A stretch of 64,000 bases of DNA from the NCBI RefSeq assembly GCF_000004195.4, contig NC_030677.2, positions 98,236,829-98,300,828 of the forward strand, in the 5' to 3' direction. Position 1 is the first letter of the stretch; every line of letters begins with the position of its first letter. Below, piece by piece: positions 35,215 to 46,631 of this stretch. The notes beneath the pieces are model-generated. The model worked only from the letters and a program-made list of their open reading frames with translations. It was not told the DNA's origin and did no database searches. This DNA is from Xenopus tropicalis. Taxonomy: Eukaryota > Chordata > Amphibia > Anura > Pipidae. Made by a program: the position numbers and the translations under genes.

Positions 35215-35290
35215 GTAGGGCCGACTGAGAAACCTATTGTTCTCCTACACCCATGTAACTGCAGGAGGCACAAACTGGCCTTGGATTTCT

Positions 35291-35577
35291 TAAGGTGGCC
35301 TAAGGTAGCGATCTTTGATCATTCTTGCGACCATTGGTCGCACGAAAGATCGTTTCCACCCTCCACAGACGTTCAGGGCTGAATCGTCAAATATGGAGGT
35401 AAAACAATAGGAATTCTACCTCCTCCTGCCAATTCAGCCATGAACGTAGATTTTGCTTGGGCACCTTCAATGGCTTTAACCTGTCCGATCGATGAGTCGA
35501 TATCCACAGCCTTTTGCGATATCGGTCGCCTCATCGAGCCGCCATACAAGCACCAAATATCATACGAAATGAGGTCA
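35291..35577. mobile_element. Truncated Harbinger-like MITE
   Basis: Starts AAGGTGGCCTAAGGTAGCGA. Shares GCGATCTTT, GATCGCACGAAAGATCG-like, GGAGGTAAAACAATAGGAATTC and CATACGAAATGAGG blocks with the MITE at 43450-43800. The far end is lost within the terminal palindrome. Confidence 0.65.
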
Positions 35578-36886
35578 GCTTTACTATTGAGTGCTATTCT
35601 GATATCTACTCGGAGCTGCTATCTTGCTACCTTTCCATTGTTCTGCTGATCGACTGCTGGAAGGGGGTCACATGGTTGAAAAGGGAAATTAAGAATAATA
35701 ATTCAAAATGGTATTATTAAAAAAAATATACATTTGTTGGTTTTTTTTTGTTTTTGGCAGCCATCTCACTGCATTATGCCTGATTCTGAGCTTTCAAAAG
35801 GAGCCAGCACTACACGTTAGAACTGCTTTCAAGCAGTTATTCAAACAAGCTATTGTATGTTTCTCCTGCTCAATGTAACTAAAGGAGTCATTAACTGGAC
35901 TTGGATTTTTTACTGTTTAGTGCTATTCCAATATCACAGGTGTGAAGTAGCCACTATCTTCCCATTGTTCTGTTGATCGGATGATGGGGGGAAAAGGCAG
36001 GGGGGGTGACATCACTCCAACTTGCAGCGAAGCAGTAAATTGTGACTGAAGTTTATCAGAGCACAACTCAGATGGCTGTGGCAGGAAATAAAGAATTTGG
36101 CTAGCCCCATGTGAAAATTTTAAAGTTAAATATAAAAAAATCTGCACTTTAAAAAAACAGATTTCAGTGGGTGTGGTCAACAAGGCACTTTGATACACGT
36201 GGTGGCATAGCCCACGAGTAAAGGAGCTATGGCTTTAGGTGTTTACATTGTTTACAAATGAACCAGAAATGTCAGAAGTGGCATTATTATTACACTATCC
36301 AGAAACTATGCCTAGGTCCAAGAAAAAAACTCTGTTCCATACTGTGGATCCATGACAGACACTTTCTTAGCTTTTAAGCAGTTTATTTAACACAGGGGGT
36401 GCCCATTTCAGCATACAAACACAAATCATAAAAAAACCTGCCCTCTAGGTGCTACCTTCACACATTAGATGAGTTCCCTCACTAAATTGGGCCCCTTGTG
36501 GACTACCAGTGAGAAAACACAAAGTGGTTGGAGTCACCCCTGTACTCACAACACTTCTGGGAGAATTGCTCAGCCTCCTAGCTTTTCTCTCAGCTACTTA
36601 GACACTCAGTCTTCCAGTTGCTGCACCCCCAGTCTCTCTGGGAGTCCTAAAACACAGACAGGTAGCCTTCCTGCTCTGTGCCCTGCTCTGAGAAAGTTTT
36701 ACACACCTTTCCATACAATTAAATACCTTTCCACCGGATAGCCTTTGTGTGGAAAGTAAGCTCCAATATGTGAACTGGACTACTGGAATGGATCGCCTGG
36801 TCTGCTTGTTCCTTCAAGAGCATTATAGCTTCCAGGACCAGACCGCAAAACCCAGAGAAAACATTCTCTGTTTATCAACATCTCCC
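35578..36886. other. Intergenic; second copy of host repeat
   Basis: 35.80-35.96 kb holds an intact copy of the repeat that is interrupted by the DIRS-like element. The rest shows no supported gene. Confidence 0.4.
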
Positions 36887-37271
36887 TTAACCCTTTCCCT
36901 GCCAACGACGTAGCTCCTACATGCTGGCATAAAAAGATGTTAAACGCCAAGCACGTAGGAGCTACGTTTTCTTTATCTTGCGCTCGTTCTCTGCACTCCC
37001 TGCTTAATCCGAGTGCAGAGAATGAGCACAAAGTAAAGAACCCCCTAGGGAACGAGCAGAGAGAGGTAACTAGTGGCCCCTGAGGCGCGATCGCCCAGGG
37101 GCCCCATAGAAAAAGTCAGGCACATAGATTCTGCGTGCCAGACTTTTTCTGCTCTCTCCCTCCCTTCCTACGATCACCCCGGCGCCCCCCCCCGCTTCCT
37201 GTGCCACCCACTCACCACTGCAGCTGCTGTCCCTGCGTCTCCTGTCTCCCTCCTGCGATCTTCAGCTCCTT

Positions 37272-37462
37272 TGACCCCAGGTAAGTGCCACATACACACA
37301 CATATTTCACTAATACACACTTACACACACATACATTTTGGGGGGGGGTTGGGGGGTTTCACACATTTACAGCACTTACAGCACTCACATTTACTTGCAC
37401 ACTCACACACATGCACACATTTTGCCTAGTGTACACACACACTTACATTTTTTCTTACACAC
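37272..37462. repeat. CA-rich tract
   Basis: Irregular CACACA and ACACATTTAC repeats with a G-rich interruption (GGGGGGGGTTGGGGGG at 37340). Low complexity; open frames through it are not genes. Confidence 0.8.
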
Positions 37463-37854
37463 TTACATTGTTTTTATTCTTGCCTGAAAAAAATGTTTTA
37501 TTGCCATTGCGGATAGCGTATTTGCTAACCGCACTGTGCAATACCTTTTGTGTTTTATTTTGGTGTTTCTATCACATTTTCTGTGATTTTGGTGCATTTT
37601 TAGTGCCATTTTATTGCATTTTCAGTTATGCAAAGTTGCTGTTCGCTTGACTTTGTCTGTAAAACTAATTTGCCCAAGCCAGAATACTCAAACTGTGATT
37701 CTGACTGCAGATATCACTAGGGAAAAAAACCCCATTGATTTTAGTTTTTTTGGGGGGGGATTTTAGCAATTTTATTGCATTTCATATTGTTCTTTGTTAC
37801 TTGTCTTGCACATGGACATTTTGTCTGTTGTATTTCAATTTGGCTTCCTCTGTA

Positions 37855-40240
37855 CCCCACATAGTTTGGTAAATCTATGCATATAGGGCATCAAACTGTT
37901 CAGTAGACCCCTGGCATTCATATTTAGGGTGTTTTATGTTGGTACGTTATGAAATGTGGGGTATATAATGGGGCAAAATGCAAGCTTTGCGACAATTTTC
38001 AGAAATGTTATAAAAACCATTCTGTTTAGCATAGCTTTGTAGTTTGCAGTAGAAAGATGTATTCACCCATTTTTGTTTTGTCAGAATGTGTACTTTCAGA
38101 AAATGTATGGTTTTCTAGGGTCTCCGTTCTGTTAGGGGGTCTTATGGCACATAATACACATACCGGGTACAAAAACTGCACGAGCCAGAGCGTCATTTGT
38201 GAAAATTCATATGCACTATTTTCATTTGGGTGCCCCTGTACTCTGCATAGTTTGGTAAATCTATGCATTTAGGGCATCAAACTGTTCAGTAGACCCCTAA
38301 CATTTATGTTGATACGTTAAAAATTATGGGGGTACATAATGAGGTAAAATGCAAGCTTTGTGACGATTTTCAGAAATGTCTTAAAAAACAGCATAGCTTT
38401 GTAGTTTGGTAGTTTGCACTATTTTCATTTGGGTGCCCCTGTACTCCGCATAGTTTGGTAAATCTATGCATATAGGGCATCAAACTGTTCAGTAGATCTC
38501 TGGTGTTCCTATTTGGGGGGATTTTCCTTTGTATGCAAGAAATTGTGTGAAATAAATGTGGCAAATTGCAACATTTTTAGGCGATTTTCTGAAATGTCAT
38601 AGAAACCACTAGCTTTAGGAAAGCTTTGCAGATTGGTACTTTGGTGTAGAAAGGACTCTTTACCCATGTTGGATTTGTTTTGGTATTTTCCAAAAATATT
38701 TGGTTTTCTGGGGTTACCCTATAGAAAATAAGATGCTGCATATTGGAAGTTGTGAGGTGATTTTTGGAAATGTCATAAAATCGGCGGCTTGGTACTTTGG
38801 AGTAGAAAGACATGGTTACCCATTTTAGATTTCGGGTAATGTGTACTTTCCAAAAATATATGATTTTCTGGGATGAGTGTACTTTTTACTAACTTTATCC
38901 TACATAAAATGATGTAAATGTGTTGATTTTGCAGAAGCTGAAATGACAGAAATGATAGATCATATGGGGGTATGTTCATTTTGTGGCCCCTACATGCCAC
39001 ATACTTAGATAAACCTATACATATTGGGCATCAAACTGTTCAGTGGCCCCCTGGCGTTCAAATTCAGGGTGTTTTATCTTGGTACCTAATGATACGTGGG
39101 AGATAAGATGCTGCAAAGTGGAAGCTTTGAGGGGATTTTTGGAAATGTCATCAAAATTGCTAACTTCAGAAATGCTTTGCAGCTTGGTACTTTGGAGTAG
39201 AAAGACACAGGTACCCATTTTAGATTCGGGGGAATGTGTACTTTCCAAAAATATATGGCTTTCTGGGGTGAGCGTACTGTTTTTGTAGCGTTGTCCCACA
39301 CAAAATTATGTAAATGTGTTGATTTTGCAGAAGCTGAAATGACAGAAATGGCAGATCATATGGGGTATGTTCACATTGGGGCCCCTACATGCCACATACT
39401 TAGGTAAACCTATACATATTGGGCATCAAACTGTTCAGTGGACTCCTGGTGTTGAAATTTAGGGTGTTTTATCTTGGTACCTAATCATACACGGAAGATA
39501 GGATGCTGGAAGCTTTGAGAGGATTTTTGGAAATGTTTTCAAAAATGGCAAATTTAGGACAGCTTTGTGGCTTGGTACTTTGGTGTAGAAAGACATGGGT
39601 ACCCATTTTGAATTCAGGGGAATGTGTATTTTCCAAAAATATATGGCTTTGTGAGGTGAGCGTACTTTTTACTAGCTTTATCCCACATATAATGATGTAA
39701 ATGTGTTGATTTTGCAGAAGCTGGAATGACAGAAATGATAGATCATATGGGGGTATGTTCACATTGGGGCTCCTACATGCCACATACTTAGGTAAACCTA
39801 TACATATTGGGCATCAAACTGTTCAGTGGACCCCTGGCATTCATATTTAGGATGTTTTATCTGGTTACTTTATAACCTGTAGGAGATAAGATACTATAGA
39901 CAGGAAGCTTTGAAGCGATTTTTAAGGAATTTCACAAATTTTGATAAAAACTAATAACTTTAGGAAAGCATTGCAACTTGGTAGTTTGGAGTAGACAGGC
40001 AGTTCTACCAATTGTGGATTCCACAGAATCTGTTCTTTCTAAAAATGTATAATTTTCTGGGATAAACCTTCTGTTAGTGGAATTTTTGACCTTGAAATCT
40101 AAAGTATGCAGCTTTCTGGAGCAGTGCTTTGGAAATTTACAAAAATACAAGTGAGAAATCTCCATAAAACTATATATATTTGGTATTGGCACGTTCAGGA
40201 AACATGGGACTTTCCAAATCAGTTGTATTTTCATGCATAA
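37855..40240. repeat. Array of about 390-bp repeats inside the piggyBac-like element
   Basis: The anchor GGGCATCAAACTGTTCAGT occurs at about 37887, 38275, 38476, 39027, 39422 and 39810, giving spacings near 388, 201, 551, 395 and 388. That is about five periods of 375-395 bp with one displaced partial unit. A second anchor, TGTACTTTCCAAAAATATATG, follows the same rhythm. Units also share AAGCTTTGxxGxGATTTT, GTAGAAAGACAxGGxTACCC and TAATGATGTAAATGTGTTG. The last three units are the most alike, so expansion was probably recent at that end. Confidence 0.88.
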
Positions 40241-40529
40241 AATATTTTTTGTCTCTGGTGTATGTGTTTATATTATGGAAAATATAATTTTTTTTCATTT
40301 TTTAGACATTTAGAAGACTATATCTTGTTACAGCATTGGAATTACACAAAAATTCCACCATATTTTAAAAGCTTAGGTTGTCCTGAAAAAAACGATATAT
40401 AGTTTTCCTGGGTAAATTAAAAGTCCCCTCGAGGAAAACCCTTTAAAGTGAAACAGTGCAAAATGTTCAAAAATTGTCTGGCAGTAGAAGTTCCACTTTG
40501 TTCAAAACGGCTGGCAGTGAAAGGGTAAA

Positions 40530-41194
40530 AGCCTACATCTCCCAATCTACAAAATGAAAATGTAAATATAAAAATATACATTTTGGCTTCACTTTGGCTT
40601 CTGCAGTACAGGCAGCACACTTACCTGGGTTTTGTCTGTGGTAAAAGCCACTGTGGGATACAAAATGGGTAAATATATCTTTGTACTCCAGATTGCAAAG
40701 CTTTCTCAAAAATATAGATTATTACATTTAATTCATGTCAACTGCTAAAAAATTTCAGAATCTCAGTTATAACCCATGTGTCATTAAGTACTAATATAAA
40801 ACATTATAAATTTAAATCCCTGGAGGCTTCTCATACTGATGCCCAATATGCATATGAACACCAAAGTGGCATGTAGAAAATACAAAATTAACATTGCATG
40901 CAACTTCTTTAAAAGATATGTCTTAAAATCTACTTCCAGGAATATTGTGCTGACAGGCTTGTGCGCCTCCTGGGCTGGATCATTAAACATATTCTCTGTT
41001 GTATAACTCCTGTAACCTGAGTTCCAGTATAATTAGTTCTGAATCCTTTGTTTCTGAGTCCTGTATCCTGAGTCCTGCATGTTGTGTTCCTAAGCCTGTG
41101 CTTCTGAGTCTGCATCCTGCATAGGGTTGCCACCTGATGGCCGGTAAAAATAATGCACAATACCAAAGTTAATAACAGGTTAGAGAGACAAAAA
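40530..41194. other. Intergenic, no gene recognised
   Basis: Contains imperfect short repeats (CCTGAGTCCTG, TTCTGAGTC) at 41.0-41.1 kb. No gene supported. Confidence 0.4.
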
Positions 41195-41703
41195 TACAGG
41201 TATGGGATCCCTTATCTTCCATTGTTCTGAAACCAATTATCTAGAAAGTTTTGATATACATAAAGACCATCTCCCATATACACCATTTTAATAAAATAAT
41301 TTTAAGGACATGTTAACAAAGGTCACTCTCCTCCAGCAAGTCAGGGCTGTCAGTGTGTTACACTGTTTCAAACTGCAGATCCAACAGGGAAATAAATTAA
41401 AAAAAACATTGCAATTTTCTAATGAATGTATATTGCAAAGTTGATTAGAATCATGTTTTGTTTTATTAGACAAAAATTATATTTTGTTATGACATGTCCT
41501 TTAAAATTTAAAAATGTATTTCCTTTTTGTCTGTAGCAACAAAACAGTATCTTTGTAGTTATAAAATATAATAAATCCTTTTGGGAGGGAAAACAATCCT
41601 ATTGGGTTTATTCCAATAATTTTTTAGTAGACTTAAGACTAAGACCCTTTATCTGGAAACCCCAGGTCCCCAGCATTCTGGGTAATAGGTCCCATACCCG
41701 TAC
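41195..41703. mobile_element. Palindromic MITE, 'GGTATGGGA' family, copy 5, split
   Basis: Starts ACAGGTATGGGATCCC and ends GTCCCATACCCGTAC. The family core is interrupted at 41302-41504 by a TTAA MITE and resumes exactly afterwards. Confidence 0.8.
41302..41504. mobile_element. TTAA MITE inserted into another MITE
   Basis: Bounded by TTAA on each side (41302-41305 and 41501-41504), with AAGGACATG and CATGTCCTT ends. A related, reversed copy lies at 50333-50718 (shared GACATG(T/C)CCTTTAA end and TTGCAATATACATT block). Confidence 0.8.
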
Positions 41704-41924
41704 AAGAAGGACAGAAATCTTTCCAGAAAAGGTGGTAACACTAGTACTGAATCCTGAGTCCAGGGCTGGAATTTCGGGATGGCAGCATAGGTTTATTCTT
41801 ATTAAATTAGACCCTGGGCCTGGTTTATGGACTTGTATTTGTCTGCTGCCTGACCAGACCTCTTGACAGATCCCCTGCCAGGAAGAAAACCATATATTTT
41901 GGAAACTACACATTCTGACTAATG

Positions 41925-41928
<4 letters not shown>

Positions 41929-41973
<45 letters not shown>
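41929..41973. repeat. (AT)n microsatellite
   Basis: Uninterrupted TA dinucleotides. Confidence 0.95.
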
Positions 41974-41975
<2 letters not shown>

Positions 41976-43444
41976 TGTTGCAAGAAGACAGGCACTCACG
42001 TATAAGTAGGTCCAAGGGAGCCTGGGTGCAGTCCCAAAATAATAGATGGAGTAGCTGTAGAGAGAGTCCGCACTCACAGGTCTTACAGAAAATGTAGAGG
42101 TGTTTATTCAAATCAACATCTGCAAACCTTTGCTTAAATAAATGTTTTTTATGATTTTGAAATTGCCACAAAGTTTATAAATCAGCCTTTTACCTTCCCT
42201 TTTATTATCCAAATACAAGCAATGCATATTTTCTGTGTACAACATCTAAAAGATGAACGCCAGACATTATATTTTTTTTCTCACATTCTGGCTTTCCATG
42301 CAGACCTAAATGAAATCACCCATATCAGCTATATATGTGATCACACAGTATTATCAGTGTTTAAAATACATATCAACTCATCACTTTGCTCAATTAAAAA
42401 AATGTTTGTTTGGCAAAAACAGCAGTGCTAAAAATGCCAATAAAATGGAAACATTTTTTTTTACCAGAGCACGTAATTAGAAGTCAGAAAACCTGATCCT
42501 CTAGAAATACCTAGCAATAAATAGTTTTTAGGGTGAAAACAAAATACAAAACAGTTAAAACATTTTCACTAAGTAAACACACAAACTACACACATTAGGC
42601 TGGCCATGCACAGAAAGATCCATTTGTAAGGTGCACATATCAGGGAATGCTCCATCTAGTGGTAGGTGCAGACTCATAAAAAATGTGAAATTAAGTTCTT
42701 TCTTTCTTATTTCAACTCTCTATTGTTCACATGTGCTTTCATTTTGGGATTGAATTCTGGATTCCTACTATACATTACCATGTAAGGGGTCTTTTGGGAA
42801 AAAACTAAGGTTTAATGAATAAAAGATACTTTCAACTTTCTAGTGTATTCTTACTGGTTTGTTTTTTTAACCATTTACAAAAAAATTAGCAAGACGACAT
42901 ACCCTAGTTTCTGTTTACAGTCTCATCCTTCATGTTTTGACTTCTTTCCCCTCTTCAGCATTGTGTACAAGCAGTGAGCTTAATGTACTAGTTTAAAGGA
43001 GAAGGAAAGTTTACTAAGGGGGTTAAGATCTTTTACCTGACACCCTGGGCCGGTGCTCCTCTTCACTAAAAACTGAACTGGCCCAGGGTAATTCTGCAAT
43101 TCTAGTTGGGGCAGGCCCATTCGCAGTGAAAGATGAACTTAGAAGCGAAAATCCACCTCTTTTACATTAACATTCGTCACCCCCTCACTCCTTGCCACAT
43201 ACAGCCACATTTTTACATTCTTGCAGCAAAGTTTTCCCCAAAGCCCAAGTAGTTTTGACCACACAAATACTTCTAGTATATGATGGACACAGAGTAGAAC
43301 CGCGCTGTCTTCTGCTGTTTTATCTTGCACCCCCACAGCTCTGCGTCTGTGTCAATAACATAACTAGGGCCTTATGGGCCCTGTTGCAACACTTTCACTC
43401 CATCCTTCTTACTGACCTGGCACACAATTAAACAGAGAGATAAT
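41974..43444. other. Intergenic; repeat pieces
   Basis: A T2-like terminus (TTAAAGGAGAAGGAAAGTTT) at about 42994 is followed by a repeat related to 12.6-13.1 and 25.7 kb. No exon supported. Confidence 0.4.
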
Positions 43445-43449
43445 GCTGC

Positions 43450-43800
43450 TGAAAACTTAATCTGGCCATACACGCACTGATAATATCATACGAAACCTCG
43501 TTTCGTACGATATTCGGTGCGTGTATGGCAAGTCGGCGATTCGACCGATATCGCAGGAGGCTGCTGATAACGGTCGACTCGCCGATCGGCCAGGTTAAAA
43601 GATTTTGATCGGGCGCCATAGAAGGCACCTAAGCAAAATCTGCCGTCAAGGCTGAATCGGCAGAAGGAGGTAGAAATCCTATTGTTTCTACCTCCTTATC
43701 TGCCGTTTCAGCCCTGAACGTTAGTGGCGGATTTAACGATCTTTAAACGACCATCGATCGCACGAAAGATCGCGAATCGCCATGTGTGTGGCCACATTTA
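43450..43800. mobile_element. Harbinger-like palindromic MITE
   Basis: Ends CTGGCCATACACGC and GTGTGTGGCCAC. An internal hairpin (ATATCATACGAAACC / TTTCGTACGATAT) sits just inside the left end, and a longer symmetry (GGAGGTAGAAATCCTATTG / CTACCTCC) spans the centre. Same family as the truncated copy at 35.3 kb. Confidence 0.75.
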
Positions 43801-44121
43801 CTTGGTGTCAAATCTGCTACCTTCTACTTTTTGATGAGGATCTCTTCATAACTATTTACAGTACTTTGCAAGATGCTGGGCAGACACTTTTCAAATATAT
43901 TTTTTGCATTAAGTTATTAGAGTGTATGTGGATATGTGGAGTAAAAATGTGACATTTGCTTTAAAGTGATACCAACGTTGACTATTTTTCAAACTATTAA
44001 TGTAGAGTTATCTATAGGTGAACCTGTCATTTATAGCTTGTAAATATGGAGACAGCCTCATGGAGAAACATGGAGGAATCAGATAGTTAATGTACAAGAT
44101 TTTGCCAAATACTTTTAAGGT

Positions 44122-44164
<43 letters not shown>

Positions 44165-45812
44165 CCTTTCTCAAGACACAAGGATGGGACAAAAACACTG
44201 ACAAATAAACTTTCTGGTGACGAGCAGTGATGAGGGAACAAGGGCATAGACCAGGGGTAGGCAAAAATGAGGTATATGCCTAGTGTACCCCCCTTCATTG
44301 CGCCCTAGGCTCATGCCTCTTCTGCCTACCCCAATTCCTTGATATCCTGATATTCCCTGAAGTCACAGACATCCAAACAATGGTTCCATTGAACTTATTC
44401 AGTTAGGTGTTACATGCTGAGGAATTTTCTAACAATAAGCTGAACTGAAGAAGCTGCTTGGATGAGAAATATTTAAAAAAAAACTCAGTCAAGTTGCTTT
44501 AGACTTAATTCTACTAGATACTGTATATCATGACCTGGATGAATGAAAATACCCATAGACATATTAAGTATGACTCAGAGGAACTGTGAGTAGGGAGTAC
44601 CTGTTTCTGTATTATTATGGTGGCAGCTCTAAGCATGCAGCAGTGTATTCCTTTCAGTATTTTTCTTTTAAAACTCCAACTGAGAGCCCTCACAAAATAT
44701 ACATAGATTTAAAAAATCAATCTTGTCTCTATCATATTTAATTTTGAATCTAACTGAACAATCAAGATTGTTAGGATGGTTAACCCATGCACACGGTCAT
44801 TGTGGATTGTATGTTTATTCAATGTCTTGAGAAGGGTCTCATGAGAGTGACCAAAACCTTGACAAATAAATATTTGCCTTTTATTAAAATCTCTTGGAGT
44901 ACTACTTTTTGGGATTGTATACTGACTTTATATGAGCTAGACACCAGGGTAATTGCCATATTTCTTTGACATGCTCTACTACACTGTGGTTAATTTGTGT
45001 GAATGGTCGCATATTCATTATACAGAGAAGAGATTTTACACATGGCAGATTCCTTTTATGTCTGCTGAATTTACGCCATATGCAATGACACATGTGGATA
45101 TGGGCATGTAGGTATTGACATAGATAATGAAAATCAGAAGTGGTTGCTGTATTTTTATAATGGTTGTTTGTCAATTTGGACCCAGCAAAATTAATTTTGG
45201 TGAAAGGTCATGGTGGCGCATGAAAATTTCAACTGGTGAAAAGATGTGATTGTGCACCAATGCAAGGTTAATACACCAAAACTTGTCATACTTGTTTTTT
45301 ACTAAATTGCTGATGTTGTGGCCAATTTTTATGGCCACAAAAAAAGGACAAATTTTAACTTTTGACCTATAGTAAATATTCAAGCTCTGAATATGGCAGT
45401 TTTTGTACAGAAGCTTGTGATAATTTATGCATGAGCCCTGTGATGTGTTCATGTTACTGTAAACTGTTAATATGTCATCTTTGGAACTTAATTATATTCC
45501 CAGTAGTCAGCTATGACTAGCGTAATTGGACTGAACACACCCATACTGCAATGACTTGTAATCATGTACATTCATGGTCAGTTGCTGTCTGGGTGACAGA
45601 GCCTGAAAAAGGAAAATAAGCATTTCTAAGAACATGTGAAGGACCAAAATGAATGAAGTAATAAGTGCAGTAAGACTAGAGAGAAAGAGAAGTCCAGAAA
45701 AAAAAGAGACAAAAAGAATACTGTACAGAAGAAAAAAAGCACTGGAGTACAAAATTTACTTTTGGAATAGTAAAAACTCTATACATGCAAATTAATACAC
45801 CATAGTGAATAA
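43801..45812. other. Intergenic; small repeats
   Basis: Contains the (AT)n tract at 44126-44162 and a short palindromic repeat at 44250-44335 whose ends are GGGGTAGGCAAAAATGAGG and CTCTTCTGCCTACCCC. No gene recognised. Confidence 0.4.
44126..44162. repeat. (AT)n microsatellite
   Basis: About 18 AT dinucleotides. Confidence 0.95.
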
Positions 45813-46194
45813 AGGTCCCCATACACGGTAAGATTCGCTCGCTTGGCGAGATCGCCAAGCGAGCGGATCTTCCCCCGATATCCCCACCTACGGGTGGGCG
45901 ATATCGGGGAGCTTGAAATTAAAAAAAAAAAAAATCCGATCGTTTGGCCCTGGGGCCATACGACCGGATTATGTAGGCGGCAATGGGGCAGTCGGTTCGG
46001 GGACCACATCAACGAGCCGATGCAGCCCCCGATCCGACTGAATCTTTTAACCTGGCCGATCGATATCTGGCCAATTTCAGGCCAGATATCGGTCGGCCAG
46101 TCTGCTCGTTTGTGCCCCTACACGAGAAGATAAGCTGCCGAGTCGGTCCAAGGGACCGATATCGGCAGCTTCTATCGCCCGTGTATGGGGGCCT
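45813..46194. mobile_element. Harbinger-like MITE with TAA duplication
   Basis: Ends AGGTCCCCATACACGG and CCGTGTATGGGGGCCT are bordered by TAA on both sides (45810-45812 and 46195-46197). Inside are strong palindromic blocks (CGCTTGGCGAGATCGCCAAGCG; CCGATATC...GATATCGG) and an A14 run. Same family, reversed, as 29742-30092. Confidence 0.88.
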
Positions 46195-46631
46195 TAAAGC
46201 TGTCTATACACAGACAATTTTAAGATGCCAATTTGGCACCTTCAGACCAAGTTAGCAGTTAATCTTATGATTTTGCATCCCAACAAATATTTGGCTAAAA
46301 ATCAAATCCAAACTTCTGTTGGGTAACTGTGAGAGAATACCATCATTCCCTCAACAGCTTTGAATTATATGGGGGGGAGGGTTGTTTATGGTTTATGCTT
46401 TAGTGAAACACCAAGTGCCTGTAATGAAACAGTTGAAGCCACAGCAAGGTCAAACATAATTTTCTTCTCCAGTTGTCTAATCTGGATACTTTGATTATAT
46501 TTCTATTTTGGTTTAAAAAACAGAGCTTCTTGAGAAAGGTACATTCCACATGAATCTAATACCAGTTTTTATTCTGATTCACATATTCATATTCATTCAT
46601 TTTAAAATGAGTATCAGCAGAAGTAATGTGC

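Larger units (their letters stand above)
30132..35232 (-). mobile_element. DIRS-like tyrosine-recombinase retrotransposon, internally deleted
   Basis: The 5.1-kb element encodes, in minus-strand order, a Gag-like protein, RT-RNase H and a tyrosine recombinase, with the RT and recombinase frames overlapping as in the DIRS1 group. Ends are inverted: a 114-bp core (30181-30294 and 35101-35214) plus unequal outer extensions of about 49 and 18 bp. An internal complementary region (30391-30488) near the 3' end holds inverted copies of both outer extensions joined together. This arrangement is diagnostic of DIRS elements, which replicate through a circular intermediate. Frameshifts, a nonsense codon and two in-sequence deletions make this copy inactive. 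Confidence 0.92.
29715..36000. repeat. Nested transposon cluster in a host repeat
   Basis: A host repeat with the blocks GAGCCAGCGCTACAC, TGTAACTGCAGGAGGCA, TTGGATTTCTT and ATTGAGTGCTATTCTGATATC is present twice, once intact at about 35.80-35.96 kb. The first copy is split by three insertions: a Harbinger-like MITE (29742-30092), the DIRS-like element (30132-35232) and a truncated second MITE (about 35291-35577). Comparing with the intact copy reveals the pre-insertion sequence around each. Confidence 0.6.
36887..40529. mobile_element. Large non-autonomous piggyBac-like element
   Basis: The left border is TTAA (36887-36890) followed by CCCTTTCCCTGCCAACGACG. The right border is GGCTGGCAGTGAAAGGG followed by TAAA (40526-40529), a one-base change from TTAA. 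TTAA targets with CCYTTTxxCTGCCA ends are typical of piggyBac elements, including the frog Uribo group. Subterminal inverted CGTAGCTCCTAC and GTAGGAGCTACG blocks lie at 36908 and 36955. No transposase frame exists inside. Instead, 37.85-40.2 kb is a tandem array. Confidence 0.75.

Noticed and set aside
37073..37650. Two overlapping frames of about 120 codons with His/Thr runs
   Set aside because: They are translations of the CACACA-rich tract inside the piggyBac-like element; no transposase motifs.
37855..40240. Cluster of small protein-coding exons (several frames of 60-100 codons on the minus strand)
   Set aside because: They recur at the period of the 390-bp array and lack splice signals or conserved protein features.
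45507..45752. 81-codon minus-strand frame with Phe/Leu-rich segments
   Set aside because: Hydrophobic by composition (A/G-rich plus strand). No gene context.
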